A stretch of 33,154 bases of DNA from an uncultured Bacteroidales bacterium (GTDB lineage: Bacteria; Bacteroidota; Bacteroidia; Bacteroidales; WCHB1-69). The stretch lies in assembly GCA_900316305.1 (NCBI GenBank), contig ONCM01000031.1, positions 1-33,154 of the forward strand, read 5' to 3'. Numbering within the stretch: the stretch's first letter is position 1; each line of letters opens with the position of its first letter. Of this stretch, positions 23,914 to 31,702 are shown one piece after another. The translations under genes and the position numbers were made by a program. Under the pieces are notes generated by a model. That model made no database searches. It saw nothing but the letters and a program-made list of their open reading frames with translations, and was not told the origin of the DNA.

Positions 23914-25995
23914 ATGAAATTCTACAAACCGCTGGTTCTCCTGATGATTCTTCCCGCCCTTTTGTCTGCCAGACCGCTGACGAGAAGCGAAATCATAGAC
24001 TTAGGAACGCGCGCCTATCAGCAAAAGGCGCAATTCATCCACCCTCAAGCGACCAACGCCTCTCTGAAGGATTACGACCTACTGGAAAACGACGGCACGG
24101 TAGATATGGCCGTATTGCACTTTGGAGAAGGATTCTTAATCCTGTCGGCCGACGATGCCTACCAACCTATCCTGGCCTACAGCTTTGAAGGCGACATAGA
24201 GATGGACAACACCACTCCCGCCATTTGGGTGTTCCTGTCCCAATACCGCACCGAAATTGCCGCCATTCGTCGGCTCCAGCTCCCGGCAAGTCCGGAAATA
24301 CAAGCGGAATGGGACGCCCTGCGCAACCCGACCCGCGCAACCACTACAGAAACGATTGTGGCACCGTTAATCCATTCCAAATGGAACCAGAACAAGTATT
24401 ACAATACCCTGTGTCCGGAGGATCCTGACGCTCCTGGCGGTTACGACGGCCGTGTCCCGAACGGCTGTGTGGCAGTGGCCATGTCGCAAATCATGTTCTA
24501 CTACCGTTTCCCCGAATCCGGCAACGGTAGCCACACCAACTACACCGAATATGGCAGTTTCCATGTCAATTTCGGCCAACAGCACTACAACTACAACGCC
24601 ATGTGTGACGAATTGCACAACTACAACAACGAAGTCGCTAAACTGATTTTCCACTGCGGTACCGCCGTGAACATGATGTACGGTCCCGACGGTTCCGGCG
24701 CCTATTCCGGCGATGTTCCCGCAGCCATGTCCACCTATTTTAAGTATAGTCCCGATGCCACCCACCTTTCCAAGCATAACTATTCCACGTCCAATTGGAA
24801 CCAGATGCTCATCAACGATTTAAATGAGAAGCATCCGCTTTACTATTCCGGATATTCGCAAGATGGAGGCCATGCATTCATCTGCGACGGCTATAACAGC
24901 GACATATTCTTCCATTTCAATTTTGGATGGGGAGGCAGCGGAAACGGCTACTATTACACCAGTAACAACGACTCTATCCATAATGCCGTGAACGGTTACG
25001 ACTATGGGCAATCCGCAATCTTCAACCTCTACCCGATGGAAACCCACTACCCCTCATACTGCGAAGGTAGCATTGTCACCGCCGCCAACGGCACACTCGA
25101 GGATGGCAGCGGCCCGTTCGACTATACAAACAACACCTACTGCACCTATATCATCACCAATCCGGCACAAACTTCCGTGTCTGTGACGATTCAGAATCTG
25201 GCCACTCAGGAAGGACATGACTTTCTGAAGTTCTGGGACGGATATCCCTCTTCTGACAACCTGTTGATGGAGTATTCCGGTCATCTTACTGGCGACATAA
25301 ACACTTTTTACACAGACAGTCTTTATATCACTTTTGAAACCGATGATTCCATCACCGACACGGGCTGGCGGCTCTACTTTGAGTCCTACCGTTCCGGAGT
25401 TGGCTGCGGCACAACGGCTTCACACCAACCCACAGGGGTTATTTCTGACAACGAGGATGGAGCCAATTACAAGGACAACTCACAGTGTACGTGGATTATA
25501 CGGGTCAATGGAGCGGAATTTATCACCTTCACATTCGAAGAATTCAACCTCAGCCCGGAAGATCACTTGGACATTTATGACATGAGAACTTATCCCAACG
25601 AATTGATTGGTCAGTTTACCGGCAACCAGCTTCCGGGTTCATTCACGTATCTCACCAACAGGGTTGCGGTTCGTTTCTTTTCCGACAACGACCTGAACGA
25701 CACTGGATTCCGTATTACTTGGTGCGCATCCGGCACAGGCATCGACAACGAGGATATGGGCACCACGCTGTATCCGAATCCGGCCTCCGATGTGCTCCAT
25801 ATCTCCTTCAACGAACCTGTCGTTGAAGGAGTGGCCACCATATACGATATGGTCGGAAACACGGTCATCACACAAGTTTTCGAGCAAGCTAATGACATTG
25901 AAATACCTGTGAATCAATTATCTAACGGCATTTATCTGCTCTCGCTGAAGAACGGCGACAGAACGATCCAGAAGAAAATAGTCATCAATCATTAA
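23914..25995 (+). CDS. Secreted C10 family cysteine protease (streptopain-like) with CUB-like modules and T9SS tail
   Basis: The 693-residue protein has a signal peptide (1-19). A Spi/C10-type propeptide follows (about 20-140, with GEGFLILSADDAYQPILAYS). The C10 peptidase domain (about 150-375) has the nucleophile in NGCVAVAMSQIMFYY (Cys185), the active-site His in GGHAFICDGY (His320) and FNFGWGGSGNGYY. Two CUB-like modules come next: about 381-495, and about 498-607 (CGTTASHQPTGVISD...YKDNSQCTWII). The T9SS type A sorting tail is at about 615-693 (LYPNPASDVLHISF, IYDMVGNTV, NGIYLLSLKNG, IQKKIVINH). It is related to SpeB, Prevotella interpain and periodontain. It is probably released as a zymogen to the cell surface to degrade host or dietary protein. 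Confidence 0.92.
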   Translation: MKFYKPLVLLMILPALLSARPLTRSEIIDLGTRAYQQKAQFIHPQATNASLKDYDLLENDGTVDMAVLHFGEGFLILSADDAYQPILAYSFEGDIEMDNTTPAIWVFLSQYRTEIAAIRRLQLPASPEIQAEWDALRNPTRATTTETIVAPLIHSKWNQNKYYNTLCPEDPDAPGGYDGRVPNGCVAVAMSQIMFYYRFPESGNGSHTNYTEYGSFHVNFGQQHYNYNAMCDELHNYNNEVAKLIFHCGTAVNMMYGPDGSGAYSGDVPAAMSTYFKYSPDATHLSKHNYSTSNWNQMLINDLNEKHPLYYSGYSQDGGHAFICDGYNSDIFFHFNFGWGGSGNGYYYTSNNDSIHNAVNGYDYGQSAIFNLYPMETHYPSYCEGSIVTAANGTLEDGSGPFDYTNNTYCTYIITNPAQTSVSVTIQNLATQEGHDFLKFWDGYPSSDNLLMEYSGHLTGDINTFYTDSLYITFETDDSITDTGWRLYFESYRSGVGCGTTASHQPTGVISDNEDGANYKDNSQCTWIIRVNGAEFITFTFEEFNLSPEDHLDIYDMRTYPNELIGQFTGNQLPGSFTYLTNRVAVRFFSDNDLNDTGFRITWCASGTGIDNEDMGTTLYPNPASDVLHISFNEPVVEGVATIYDMVGNTVITQVFEQANDIEIPVNQLSNGIYLLSLKNGDRTIQKKIVINH

Positions 25996-26051
25996 ACGTA
26001 GAAACGCATTCGCCGTCTTAACGGTAACTTTAATCAATAAAACTAGAAGCA

Positions 26052-27266
26052 ATGAAAAAGTTAATGATTTTGATGAGTATCTTCCTGATGACTAGTTTAG
26101 TGTCCATGGAAGCTGTGGCACAAACGCCCAACTCATCCAGAAGCAACGCCACGAACAGCAGACCTGCTGCAACGGCTACTAAACAAAGCCCCTCAGCTGC
26201 TTCAAGCCAGGCTACCCGTCAGATCAAGAAAGGCGATGCGCAACTTAACAAAGCCAACAACAGCTATCAGAAAGCACAGCAAAGCGCAGCAAGCCGCGTC
26301 CCCTCGAACAACTCCGTCAACAAGAGCCCGGCAACCTCGCAGACTTCTCGTCCGACCACGACCGCAAAGCCCAGCACTTCGGCCTCCTCCCAAACCTCCC
26401 GTCAACCGAGCACCTCTTCCGGCAACCGTCCGACCACAACCGCAAAACCTGCGAATACGGCCAGCACTCCCAGTGCTCGTCCAGCTAACAATACTACTTC
26501 CACACCTAGCGCTCGTCCGGCCAACACTACGACTAACAAGCCCGTCACGACGGCCACGAGCAATACGACTGCAAGACCTGCCACGAGCACGGCTACGGCA
26601 GCAAGAACTACGGAAAAGCCCAACACCACTGCTGCAACAACCCCGGTTAAAAGAGGTTACACTGAACAAGGAATGGCCAGCCCGCAACCGGTAGCTACCG
26701 GTCCCCGCGACGGAGCGCCTGCCGGCAACAACAATAGCAACGACAAAGGCGGTGGTCACCACGGACAACCCGGAGGTCCCGGAGAACACGGACCTGGACA
26801 CGGCCCCGGACATGGACCGGCACCCCACGACCCCTACGTACACCCGAATCACCACCACTACTACGATCACATTCACGTCCCTCGTCACGTCAGACCGGTT
26901 TACTACAACGGCGTCCCCTACTACTTCTACAACAGCGTCTATTGCCGCTACCTCAATGGCTACTACGTCATCTGCCGCCCGCCCCTTGGAGCCGTCATCG
27001 CCTACGCGATCTTCAACACCTGGAAACCCGTAATCGTGGTCCACAACAATGTCACTTACTACTACGACGATGGCACTTTTTACCTCCCCTACCGCAATAA
27101 TTACCAAGTTGTAGCCCCTCCGATCGGCGCCCGCGTGGCAGAACTCCCCAGCAACTACGAAGAAATCATCCTCGACAACACCCTGTACTACAAAGTGGAT
27201 AACGTTTATTATAAGGCAGTTGTGGTAAATGGATATATCTGGTACGAGGTAGTTTTCGTGAGCTAG
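26052..27266 (+). CDS. Secreted Thr/Ser/Pro-rich, His-rich protein with DUF6515-like C-terminus
   Basis: The 404-residue protein has a signal peptide (1-24, ...AVAQ). A low-complexity region (about 25-210) of T, S, A, N, P and R holds loose repeats such as RPTTTAKPSTSAS and ANTASTPSARP. A Gly/His/Pro stretch (about 222-275: GGGHHGQPGGPGEHGPGHG) could bind metal ions. The C-terminal domain (about 280-404) is rich in Tyr and Val: YYNGVPYYFYNSVYCRY, YYYDDGTFYLPYRNNYQVVAPPIGARV, LPSNYEEIILDNTLYYKVDNVYYKAV. This resembles DUF6515. The Thr-rich part has the composition of surface stalks, possibly glycosylated. No enzymatic motif was seen. Confidence 0.7.
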   Translation: MKKLMILMSIFLMTSLVSMEAVAQTPNSSRSNATNSRPAATATKQSPSAASSQATRQIKKGDAQLNKANNSYQKAQQSAASRVPSNNSVNKSPATSQTSRPTTTAKPSTSASSQTSRQPSTSSGNRPTTTAKPANTASTPSARPANNTTSTPSARPANTTTNKPVTTATSNTTARPATSTATAARTTEKPNTTAATTPVKRGYTEQGMASPQPVATGPRDGAPAGNNNSNDKGGGHHGQPGGPGEHGPGHGPGHGPAPHDPYVHPNHHHYYDHIHVPRHVRPVYYNGVPYYFYNSVYCRYLNGYYVICRPPLGAVIAYAIFNTWKPVIVVHNNVTYYYDDGTFYLPYRNNYQVVAPPIGARVAELPSNYEEIILDNTLYYKVDNVYYKAVVVNGYIWYEVVFVS

Positions 27267-27308
27267 AAAAAAAATTTCATAAAAGTGTGCGCGGTAAAGA
27301 AAAAATTG

Positions 27309-27316
27309 TATTTTTG
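27309..27316 (+). promoter_or_regulatory. -7 promoter element for tRNA-Gln
   Basis: TATTTTTGCCGCGC is a consensus element 15 bp ahead of the tRNA 5' end, like the one before tRNA-Thr. Confidence 0.6.
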
Positions 27317-27331
27317 CCGCGCATTTGCTTT

Positions 27332-27402
27332 TGCCCTGTTGTGTAATGGTAGCACCGCAGATTCTGGTTCTGTTTGTATGGGTTCGAATCCTATCGGGGC
27401 AA
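27332..27402 (+). tRNA. tRNA-Gln (anticodon CTG)
   Basis: It folds as a cloverleaf. Acceptor TGCCCTG pairs with CGGGGCA, the D arm contains TGTAATGGTAGCA, and anticodon stem GCAGA/TCTGT holds loop TTCTGGT, giving anticodon CTG (reads CAG, Gln). The T arm is ATGGG-TTCGAAT-CCTAT. The 71-nt length and short D loop fit tRNA-Gln. No 3' CCA is encoded. Confidence 0.95.
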
Positions 27403-27408
27403 CAAAAA

Positions 27409-27442
27409 AACCGAATTCAATTGTTGGATTCGGTTTTTTTTT
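27409..27442 (+). terminator. Rho-independent terminator after tRNA-Gln
   Basis: ACCGAATTC...GATTCGGT stem followed by at least eight T. Confidence 0.85.
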
Positions 27443-27443
27443 G

Positions 27444-27451
27444 CATCTTTG
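27444..27451 (+). promoter_or_regulatory. Probable -7 element for udk
   Basis: CATCTTTGCCGCGG matches the TAnnTTTG element except for its first base. It lies between the tRNA-Gln terminator and udk, 63 bp ahead of the start codon. Confidence 0.45.
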
Positions 27452-27460
27452 CCGCGGAAT

Positions 27461-27481
27461 TTGGCTATTGGCTATTGGCTA
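27461..27481. repeat. Heptanucleotide array (TTGGCTA)x3
   Basis: Three perfect 7-bp units in the udk leader are followed by AAAGCCAA, which can pair with TTGGCT. Confidence 0.8.
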
Positions 27482-27514
27482 AAAGCCAAAAATGTTAAAT
27501 CAATATCGATCATC

Positions 27515-28132
27515 ATGCTAGTATTAGGTATTGCCGGTGGATCCGGCTCGGGAAAAACCTCAGTGGTGCAGAAAATCGTCCAACAATTCCCCAAACACCA
27601 CGTCAGTGTGCTGTCGCAGGACGCCTACTATCGCGACAACGGCGAACTCACCCAAGCCGAAAAGGAGCAGATCAACTTCGACCATCCCTCCTCCATCGAA
27701 TTTCCGCTGCTGGTGGATCACATCAACCAACTGAAGGCAGGCAAGACCATCCAGATGCCCACCTACTCGTATGTGACCTGCGCACGCGGCACGGAAACCA
27801 TTCCCGTGCACCCCGCCGAAGTGCTCATCGTGGAGGGCATCCTCATCTTCACCAACCCCGAACTTTGCGACACCATGGACATCAAGGTCTTCGTCGATAC
27901 GGACGCTGACGAACGACTCATCCGCATCATCAGCCGCGATGTGATCGAACGCGGCCGCGGACTCGACAAGTCCATCCGCCACTACCGCAATTTTGTGAAA
28001 CCCATGCACGAACTCTTCATCGAACCCACCAAACGCCTCGCCGACATCATCATCCCCATCGGCGGCAACAACAATATCGGCATTGATATCCTTACCGCAA
28101 AGATTCGGGAAACGTTGAACGGCGACCATTGA
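27515..28132 (+). CDS. udk: Uridine kinase
   Basis: The 205-residue P-loop kinase phosphorylates uridine and cytidine in pyrimidine salvage. Motifs are LVLGIAGGSGSGKTSVV (Walker A at 8-15), VLSQDAYYRD, NFDHPSSIEFPLL, MPTYSY, VLIVEGILIF, VFVDTDADERLIRIISRD and an RGRGLDKSIRHY lid. The frame stays open upstream to 27374, but that part is tRNA and terminator, so the ATG at 27515 is the start. The TGA stop lies inside the GACCATT repeat that follows (28124-28137). Confidence 0.95.
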   Translation: MLVLGIAGGSGSGKTSVVQKIVQQFPKHHVSVLSQDAYYRDNGELTQAEKEQINFDHPSSIEFPLLVDHINQLKAGKTIQMPTYSYVTCARGTETIPVHPAEVLIVEGILIFTNPELCDTMDIKVFVDTDADERLIRIISRDVIERGRGLDKSIRHYRNFVKPMHELFIEPTKRLADIIIPIGGNNNIGIDILTAKIRETLNGDH

Positions 28133-28172
28133 CCATTGACCGTGTAACCGGATAACCGTGTGACCGTATAAC
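28124..28172. repeat. Tandem repeat: GACCATT x2, then octamers (ACCGTGTA-like)x4
   Basis: Two 7-bp units overlap the udk stop codon. They are followed by 8-bp units ACCGTGTA, ACCGGATA, ACCGTGTG, ACCGTATA, a change of period within one array. Confidence 0.75.
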
Positions 28173-28181
28173 AAAAAAAAC

Positions 28182-28189
28182 TATTTTTG
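28182..28189 (+). promoter_or_regulatory. -7 promoter element for the PepSY-like protein gene
   Basis: TATTTTTGTGGC, 19 bp ahead of the ATG at 28209. Confidence 0.55.
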
Positions 28190-28208
28190 TGGCTTCATTT
28201 GAAAATTT

Positions 28209-29900
28209 ATGACAAATATGAAAAATAAACTCTTATTCGCCCTGTTATTATCAGCTATTCAGATAGTTATAATCAACAACAATATGGTTTCGGCGCAGAA
28301 GCTGAAACCGGCAGAGGTGCCATCGGATGTCACGCAAACCCTTGACGAACAATATTCCTACGTCAAAGTGACGGGATGGATGAAGGAGGGCAACACCTAC
28401 GTGGCCAGCATCAAGGATGGGGCCACCAACGGCAAGGTTTACATCTCCGCCGCCGGCGAATGGATCCGCACGCTCTTCACCGTGCCCGTCAACGAACTGC
28501 CCTCTTCCATCACGGACTATGTGAAAGCGAACTACCCTGAGTTCATCATCAGCGTCAGTGCGCTGGAGGAGCAGGAAGATGTGAGCACGCACTACTATCT
28601 GGAGGTGAAGCCCGACGGTGTGGGCATGAAATCTTCCGTGCTGACATTCTCCAGCACGGGTCAGAACCAACTGCTCTCGCGCAAGGATCCGGAAGGGTTC
28701 CAAGATCCTACCAAGCACCAGCCCGACAAGATAGAGCAGGCCAAAGCCGCTGCCGCCGAACGACAGGCCGCCAAGGAGGAACAGGCAAAACGTGAGGCTG
28801 CCGAAAAGGCCGCCGCCGAAAAAGCCGCAAAGGAAGCTGAGAAGGCTGCAAAAGCGGCAGCTGCCAAACAACCGTCCACTGCCGCCAACAAGCCTGCCAC
28901 CTCTTCTTCTTCCGCTAAACCCGCCAGCAAACCGGCCAGCACCTCTTCTTCAAAGAGCGAAGAACCTAAAAAAGAGGCCAAACCCAAGAAAGAAAAACCC
29001 GAACCCGTGGTAAAAGACGAACACGGCAATATCGCTATCAAAGCCAACACCGTTCCCGACATCGTTTCCAAAACGTTGGTAAAAAAGGTGTTGCATCCCG
29101 CCGAACTCAATTGGTTCCTCGTCGATAGCATGTATATCGCCCGCTGCCTCAACCAAGGCAAGAAGACCGCCGTGTATATCACCCCGGCTGGCGTTTGGGA
29201 GAAAACGCTCACCATCATGCCCGAAGAATCCGTCACCGGACTCATGGCTAAGCACCTCAACGACTTCTACCCCGGCTGGCGCTTCAAGAGTGCCGTCAAG
29301 GAGCAACGCGCCGACAAGGACGACAAGATGATGGTCGAATTCTACGAAAAGGCCAACTATAAGGCTAAGCTGGTCACAACCGTCTTCTTTGACAAGGCCG
29401 GCAAGCTGATCCGCACCATCGACCCCGACTATGAACTGGGCGGTAACGACAAGAAAGAGAGTGCCGAGGACGACGCCCTCAACAAATACTACGAAAAAAT
29501 GAACATGGAGCTGGACAACGATGACGCCGCCAGCGTTCCCGAGAACGTGAAGGCTGCCTTCAAGCTCAAATACCCGAAGGTGGCCAACGTGGAATGGAAA
29601 GAAGACGGCTACATGAACTACCAAGCCCACTTCTACACCACCCGCGGCAAAGAGACCTGCGTGTTCAACAACTACGGAGAGCTCGTGGAGACTTGGGTGA
29701 TGGGCAAGAACGAAAACCTCTCCGCCACCATCCAAGATTACCTCAAGAAAGAATATAAAGGATACAAACTCAAGGAGTTCTATTCTGTCAAACGCCTCGC
29801 CGATAAACTGAACGCCTACAAGGTCATTGTGGTTGAAAAGAAGTCCGGGGACGAGCAAGAGTTGTGGTTCAACCTCTCCGGCAAACCCATTGAGTATTAG
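28209..29900 (+). CDS. Periplasmic protein with three PepSY-like modules and a TolA-like linker
   Basis: The 563-residue protein has a signal peptide (about 1-29, ...MVSAQ). Three related modules of the PepSY-like (BLIP-like) kind can be read at about 36-165, 283-410 and 435-563. Each follows the plan 'VPxxVxxxL...K/Y, long strand, GK.xVYI..xGxWxxT, LPxxIxxYxxxxYPGY' (compare VPSDVTQTLDE, VPDIVSKTLVK, VPENVKAAFKL). Between modules 1 and 2 lies an Ala/Lys/Glu-rich helical stretch (KAAAAERQAAKEEQAKREAAEKAAAEKAAK) and a Ser/Pro/Lys-rich stretch, as in TolA-type spacers. PepSY-like Bacteroidota proteins are exported; their ligands are unknown. Using the second ATG (M4) is equally possible. Confidence 0.75.
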   Translation: MTNMKNKLLFALLLSAIQIVIINNNMVSAQKLKPAEVPSDVTQTLDEQYSYVKVTGWMKEGNTYVASIKDGATNGKVYISAAGEWIRTLFTVPVNELPSSITDYVKANYPEFIISVSALEEQEDVSTHYYLEVKPDGVGMKSSVLTFSSTGQNQLLSRKDPEGFQDPTKHQPDKIEQAKAAAAERQAAKEEQAKREAAEKAAAEKAAKEAEKAAKAAAAKQPSTAANKPATSSSSAKPASKPASTSSSKSEEPKKEAKPKKEKPEPVVKDEHGNIAIKANTVPDIVSKTLVKKVLHPAELNWFLVDSMYIARCLNQGKKTAVYITPAGVWEKTLTIMPEESVTGLMAKHLNDFYPGWRFKSAVKEQRADKDDKMMVEFYEKANYKAKLVTTVFFDKAGKLIRTIDPDYELGGNDKKESAEDDALNKYYEKMNMELDNDDAASVPENVKAAFKLKYPKVANVEWKEDGYMNYQAHFYTTRGKETCVFNNYGELVETWVMGKNENLSATIQDYLKKEYKGYKLKEFYSVKRLADKLNAYKVIVVEKKSGDEQELWFNLSGKPIEY

Positions 29901-29914
29901 ACGTAAACGTGAAT

Positions 29915-29942
29915 GTAGAGACGCAAAATTTTGCGTCTCTAT
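29915..29942. repeat. Dispersed palindrome, copy 6
   Basis: GTAGAGACG / CGTCTCTAT arms with core CAAAATTTTG; the palindrome is perfect except for the outermost base pair. Confidence 0.85.
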
Positions 29943-29943
29943 T

Positions 29944-29964
29944 TGAAACCTGAAACTTGAAACC
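29944..29964. repeat. Heptanucleotide array (TGAAACY)x3
   Basis: Units TGAAACC, TGAAACT, TGAAACC lie directly after palindrome copy 6 and end seven bases before the prmA ATG at 29972. Confidence 0.8.
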
Positions 29965-29971
29965 ATTTCGT

Positions 29972-30826
29972 ATGAAATACCTCGAAATAAAATTACATAT
30001 CACCCCTGCGGATCCATGGAAGGAGGTCTATACCTCGCTGATGGCGGATGCCGGATGCGACAGTTTCATGGACGGCGACAGCGAGAACGAACTGCTGTGC
30101 TATATTCCCGAGAAAGACTATCAGGAGGGTGTGTTCAAGGACATGTTGGACGCACCGCAGTTCCCGGAAGTGAAGATTTCTTACTCCGTTGCACCGATGG
30201 AGGACAAGGACTGGAACGCTGCTTGGGAGGCCAACTACGAGCCTGTGCTCATTGACGGCAAATGCTACATCCGCGCCCCGTTCCACCCCGCAAACCCTGC
30301 CGCCGAATACGAAATCATCATCGAACCGAAGATGTCGTTCGGCACGGCGCACCACGCCACCACCGCGCAGATGGTCTCCTATCTGCTGGAAACGGACGTG
30401 CGCGGGAAAGCGGTGCTCGACATGGGAGCTGGCACGGGCGTGTTAGCCATCCTCGCCACGATGAAGGGAGCGGGTCCCGTCACTGCCATCGACAACGACG
30501 AGTGGGCCTACCGCAACGGCGTGGAGAACGCCAAGCATAACCATTGCGACGAGCTCAAGGTGCTGTTGGGTGACGCCTCCCTGCTCGGCAGTGAACACTA
30601 CGACATCATCCTTGCCAACATCAACCGCAACATTCTGTTGCAGGACATCCCGCAATACGTGAAGTGCATGAACGCAGGTGCTTTGCTGTTCCTCAGCGGC
30701 TTCTACGAAGAAGACCTGCCCGCCCTGCGCTACTGCTGCGCCCAAAACGGCCTGAAGTACCTGGACCACAAGTCCAAGGACAAATGGGTGGCAGCACGGT
30801 TTCAGTTAGCAGTTGGCAGTAAGTAG
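29972..30826 (+). CDS. prmA: Ribosomal protein L11 methyltransferase
   Basis: The 284-residue enzyme trimethylates ribosomal protein L11 using S-adenosylmethionine. The N-terminal L11-binding domain (about 1-75) is followed by DWNAAWEANYEPVLI, IEPKMSFGTAHHATTAQM (a PrmA hallmark), the SAM motif VLDMGAGTGVLAI (148-160) and LANINRNILL (214-223). The ATG at 29972 is preferred over an in-frame TTG at 29957, which lies in the heptamer array. The last residues (QLAVGSK) and the TAG stop are encoded by a second heptamer array (30804-30838), so the C-terminal tail comes from repeat DNA. Confidence 0.94.
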   Translation: MKYLEIKLHITPADPWKEVYTSLMADAGCDSFMDGDSENELLCYIPEKDYQEGVFKDMLDAPQFPEVKISYSVAPMEDKDWNAAWEANYEPVLIDGKCYIRAPFHPANPAAEYEIIIEPKMSFGTAHHATTAQMVSYLLETDVRGKAVLDMGAGTGVLAILATMKGAGPVTAIDNDEWAYRNGVENAKHNHCDELKVLLGDASLLGSEHYDIILANINRNILLQDIPQYVKCMNAGALLFLSGFYEEDLPALRYCCAQNGLKYLDHKSKDKWVAARFQLAVGSK

Positions 30827-30838
30827 TTAGCAGTTTGC
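30804..30838. repeat. Heptanucleotide array (AGTTAGC-like)x5 across the prmA stop codon
   Basis: Units AGTTAGC, AGTTGGC, AGTAAGT, AGTTAGC, AGTTTGC. The array codes for the last residues of PrmA and supplies its TAG stop (30824-30826). Confidence 0.85.
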
Positions 30839-30843
30839 CTACT

Positions 30844-30879
30844 GACGACAACGGGGACAACTTGGGACAACATATTATT
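30844..30879. repeat. 36-bp direct repeat, left copy
   Basis: Starts GACGACAACGGGGACAAC. It matches 32891-32926 at 32 of 36 positions in the same orientation, and contains (GG)GACAAC three times in tandem. It overlaps the 3' end of the next minus-strand gene. Confidence 0.85.
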
Positions 30880-31651
30880 GTCCAGTACCCTTTTCTTTCA
30901 AAGGTATAAACAACAAAATTTTCTTGAATTTCCGATGTTGCAGCAAATTCATCTCCGCAGTGTCGTTATAAAAGAAATTGCACTCATTCTGAACCTCAGC
31001 CAGTATTCCCCACGATTCAAAAGGAGACATTTTCAAGCAATACCGTTCCCCGTTACACTCGATAGTGTCAACGGGCGCGGCATCATCCGGTTGTGGATTG
31101 AGTTTCCCTTTCTCTTCGAAAAGCAAGTTCCCTATGCTTAACTCATCTTCGGACATCTCTAAGATTCTGTCAAGCCATTCTATCATAACATCATGGATGG
31201 AATCATAAAACTGCTGGTCTGGATTCTCGCGTTTCATCATCACTTCACGGTGGTAATTGTCCATCCTCTCCATGGTGTCAACATGTATGCCATCCTCCAA
31301 TGAATGGCGGATTTGCTTCCACGTAAACCTATTGGAGAGGCTGTCTTCGAGATAATTCCGCATCAGGACAAACTGTCTGTCTGCAATGGTATATATGAGC
31401 AGCGGTGGCATCGCCTCTTCAGGAAAGTGGTTTTCCCCGCTGAACAAAGAGAGGGCAATCTCCTTTTCTGCTTCATCCCGAACCACACAGGACAAAGACG
31501 GGCACACGCAGGTGGCATGCCAAACGTGCAACACGTTCGCTTTCAAATACAGCGTGTCAACGAATCGGAAGCATGGACCATTTTGGCCTTTCAAGGATGC
31601 CAAAAAAATCACTTGGACCAACAGCAGAAGCAGTATGCGGAACTTATTCAT
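30875..31651 (-). CDS. Hypothetical exported protein
   Basis: From the ATG at 31651 the protein has about 258 residues: a signal peptide (MNKFRILLLLLVQVIFLASLKGQNG after one extra Met) and a soluble part with seven cysteines, several in the first half (CVCPSLSC). I do not recognise a family. The frame stays open to 31672 because a hexanucleotide array (ATAATG)n precedes it and adds MIMIMIM, so the exact start is uncertain. A TATCTTCG promoter at 31683-31690 would give a leader of about 25 nt to 31651 but almost none to 31672, so the later ATG is preferred. The stop codon lies inside the left copy of the 36-bp direct repeat. Confidence 0.65.
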   Translation of the reverse strand: MNKFRILLLLLVQVIFLASLKGQNGPCFRFVDTLYLKANVLHVWHATCVCPSLSCVVRDEAEKEIALSLFSGENHFPEEAMPPLLIYTIADRQFVLMRNYLEDSLSNRFTWKQIRHSLEDGIHVDTMERMDNYHREVMMKRENPDQQFYDSIHDVMIEWLDRILEMSEDELSIGNLLFEEKGKLNPQPDDAAPVDTIECNGERYCLKMSPFESWGILAEVQNECNFFYNDTAEMNLLQHRKFKKILLFIPLKEKGTGQ

Positions 31652-31676
31652 CATTATCATTATCATTATCATTATC
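31650..31676. repeat. Hexanucleotide microsatellite (ATAATG)x4 across a start codon
   Basis: On the plus strand it reads CATTAT repeated four times with a short extension. On the minus strand every unit offers an in-frame ATG. Changes in copy number would keep the frame but alter the distance between promoter and start. Confidence 0.85.
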
Positions 31677-31682
31677 CTGCCG

Positions 31683-31690
31683 CGAAGATA
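31683..31690 (-). promoter_or_regulatory. -7 promoter element for the 30875-31651 gene
   Basis: The minus strand reads TATCTTCGCGGCAGG. The surrounding segment 31678-31701 is nearly identical to 32671-32694, which lies ahead of the next gene upstream. Confidence 0.6.
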
Positions 31691-31702
31691 GGATTTTTTC
31701 GG

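Noticed and set aside
26202-27107. Minus-strand frame of 301 codons opposite the Thr/Pro-rich protein
   Set aside because: Its low-complexity Gly/Arg/Val/Ser composition is the complement of ACN/CCN codons on the real strand; no start signal was seen.
27374-27514. Longer N-terminus for uridine kinase from 27374
   Set aside because: This segment is tRNA-Gln, its terminator and a heptamer array; the conserved kinase N-terminus starts at 27515.
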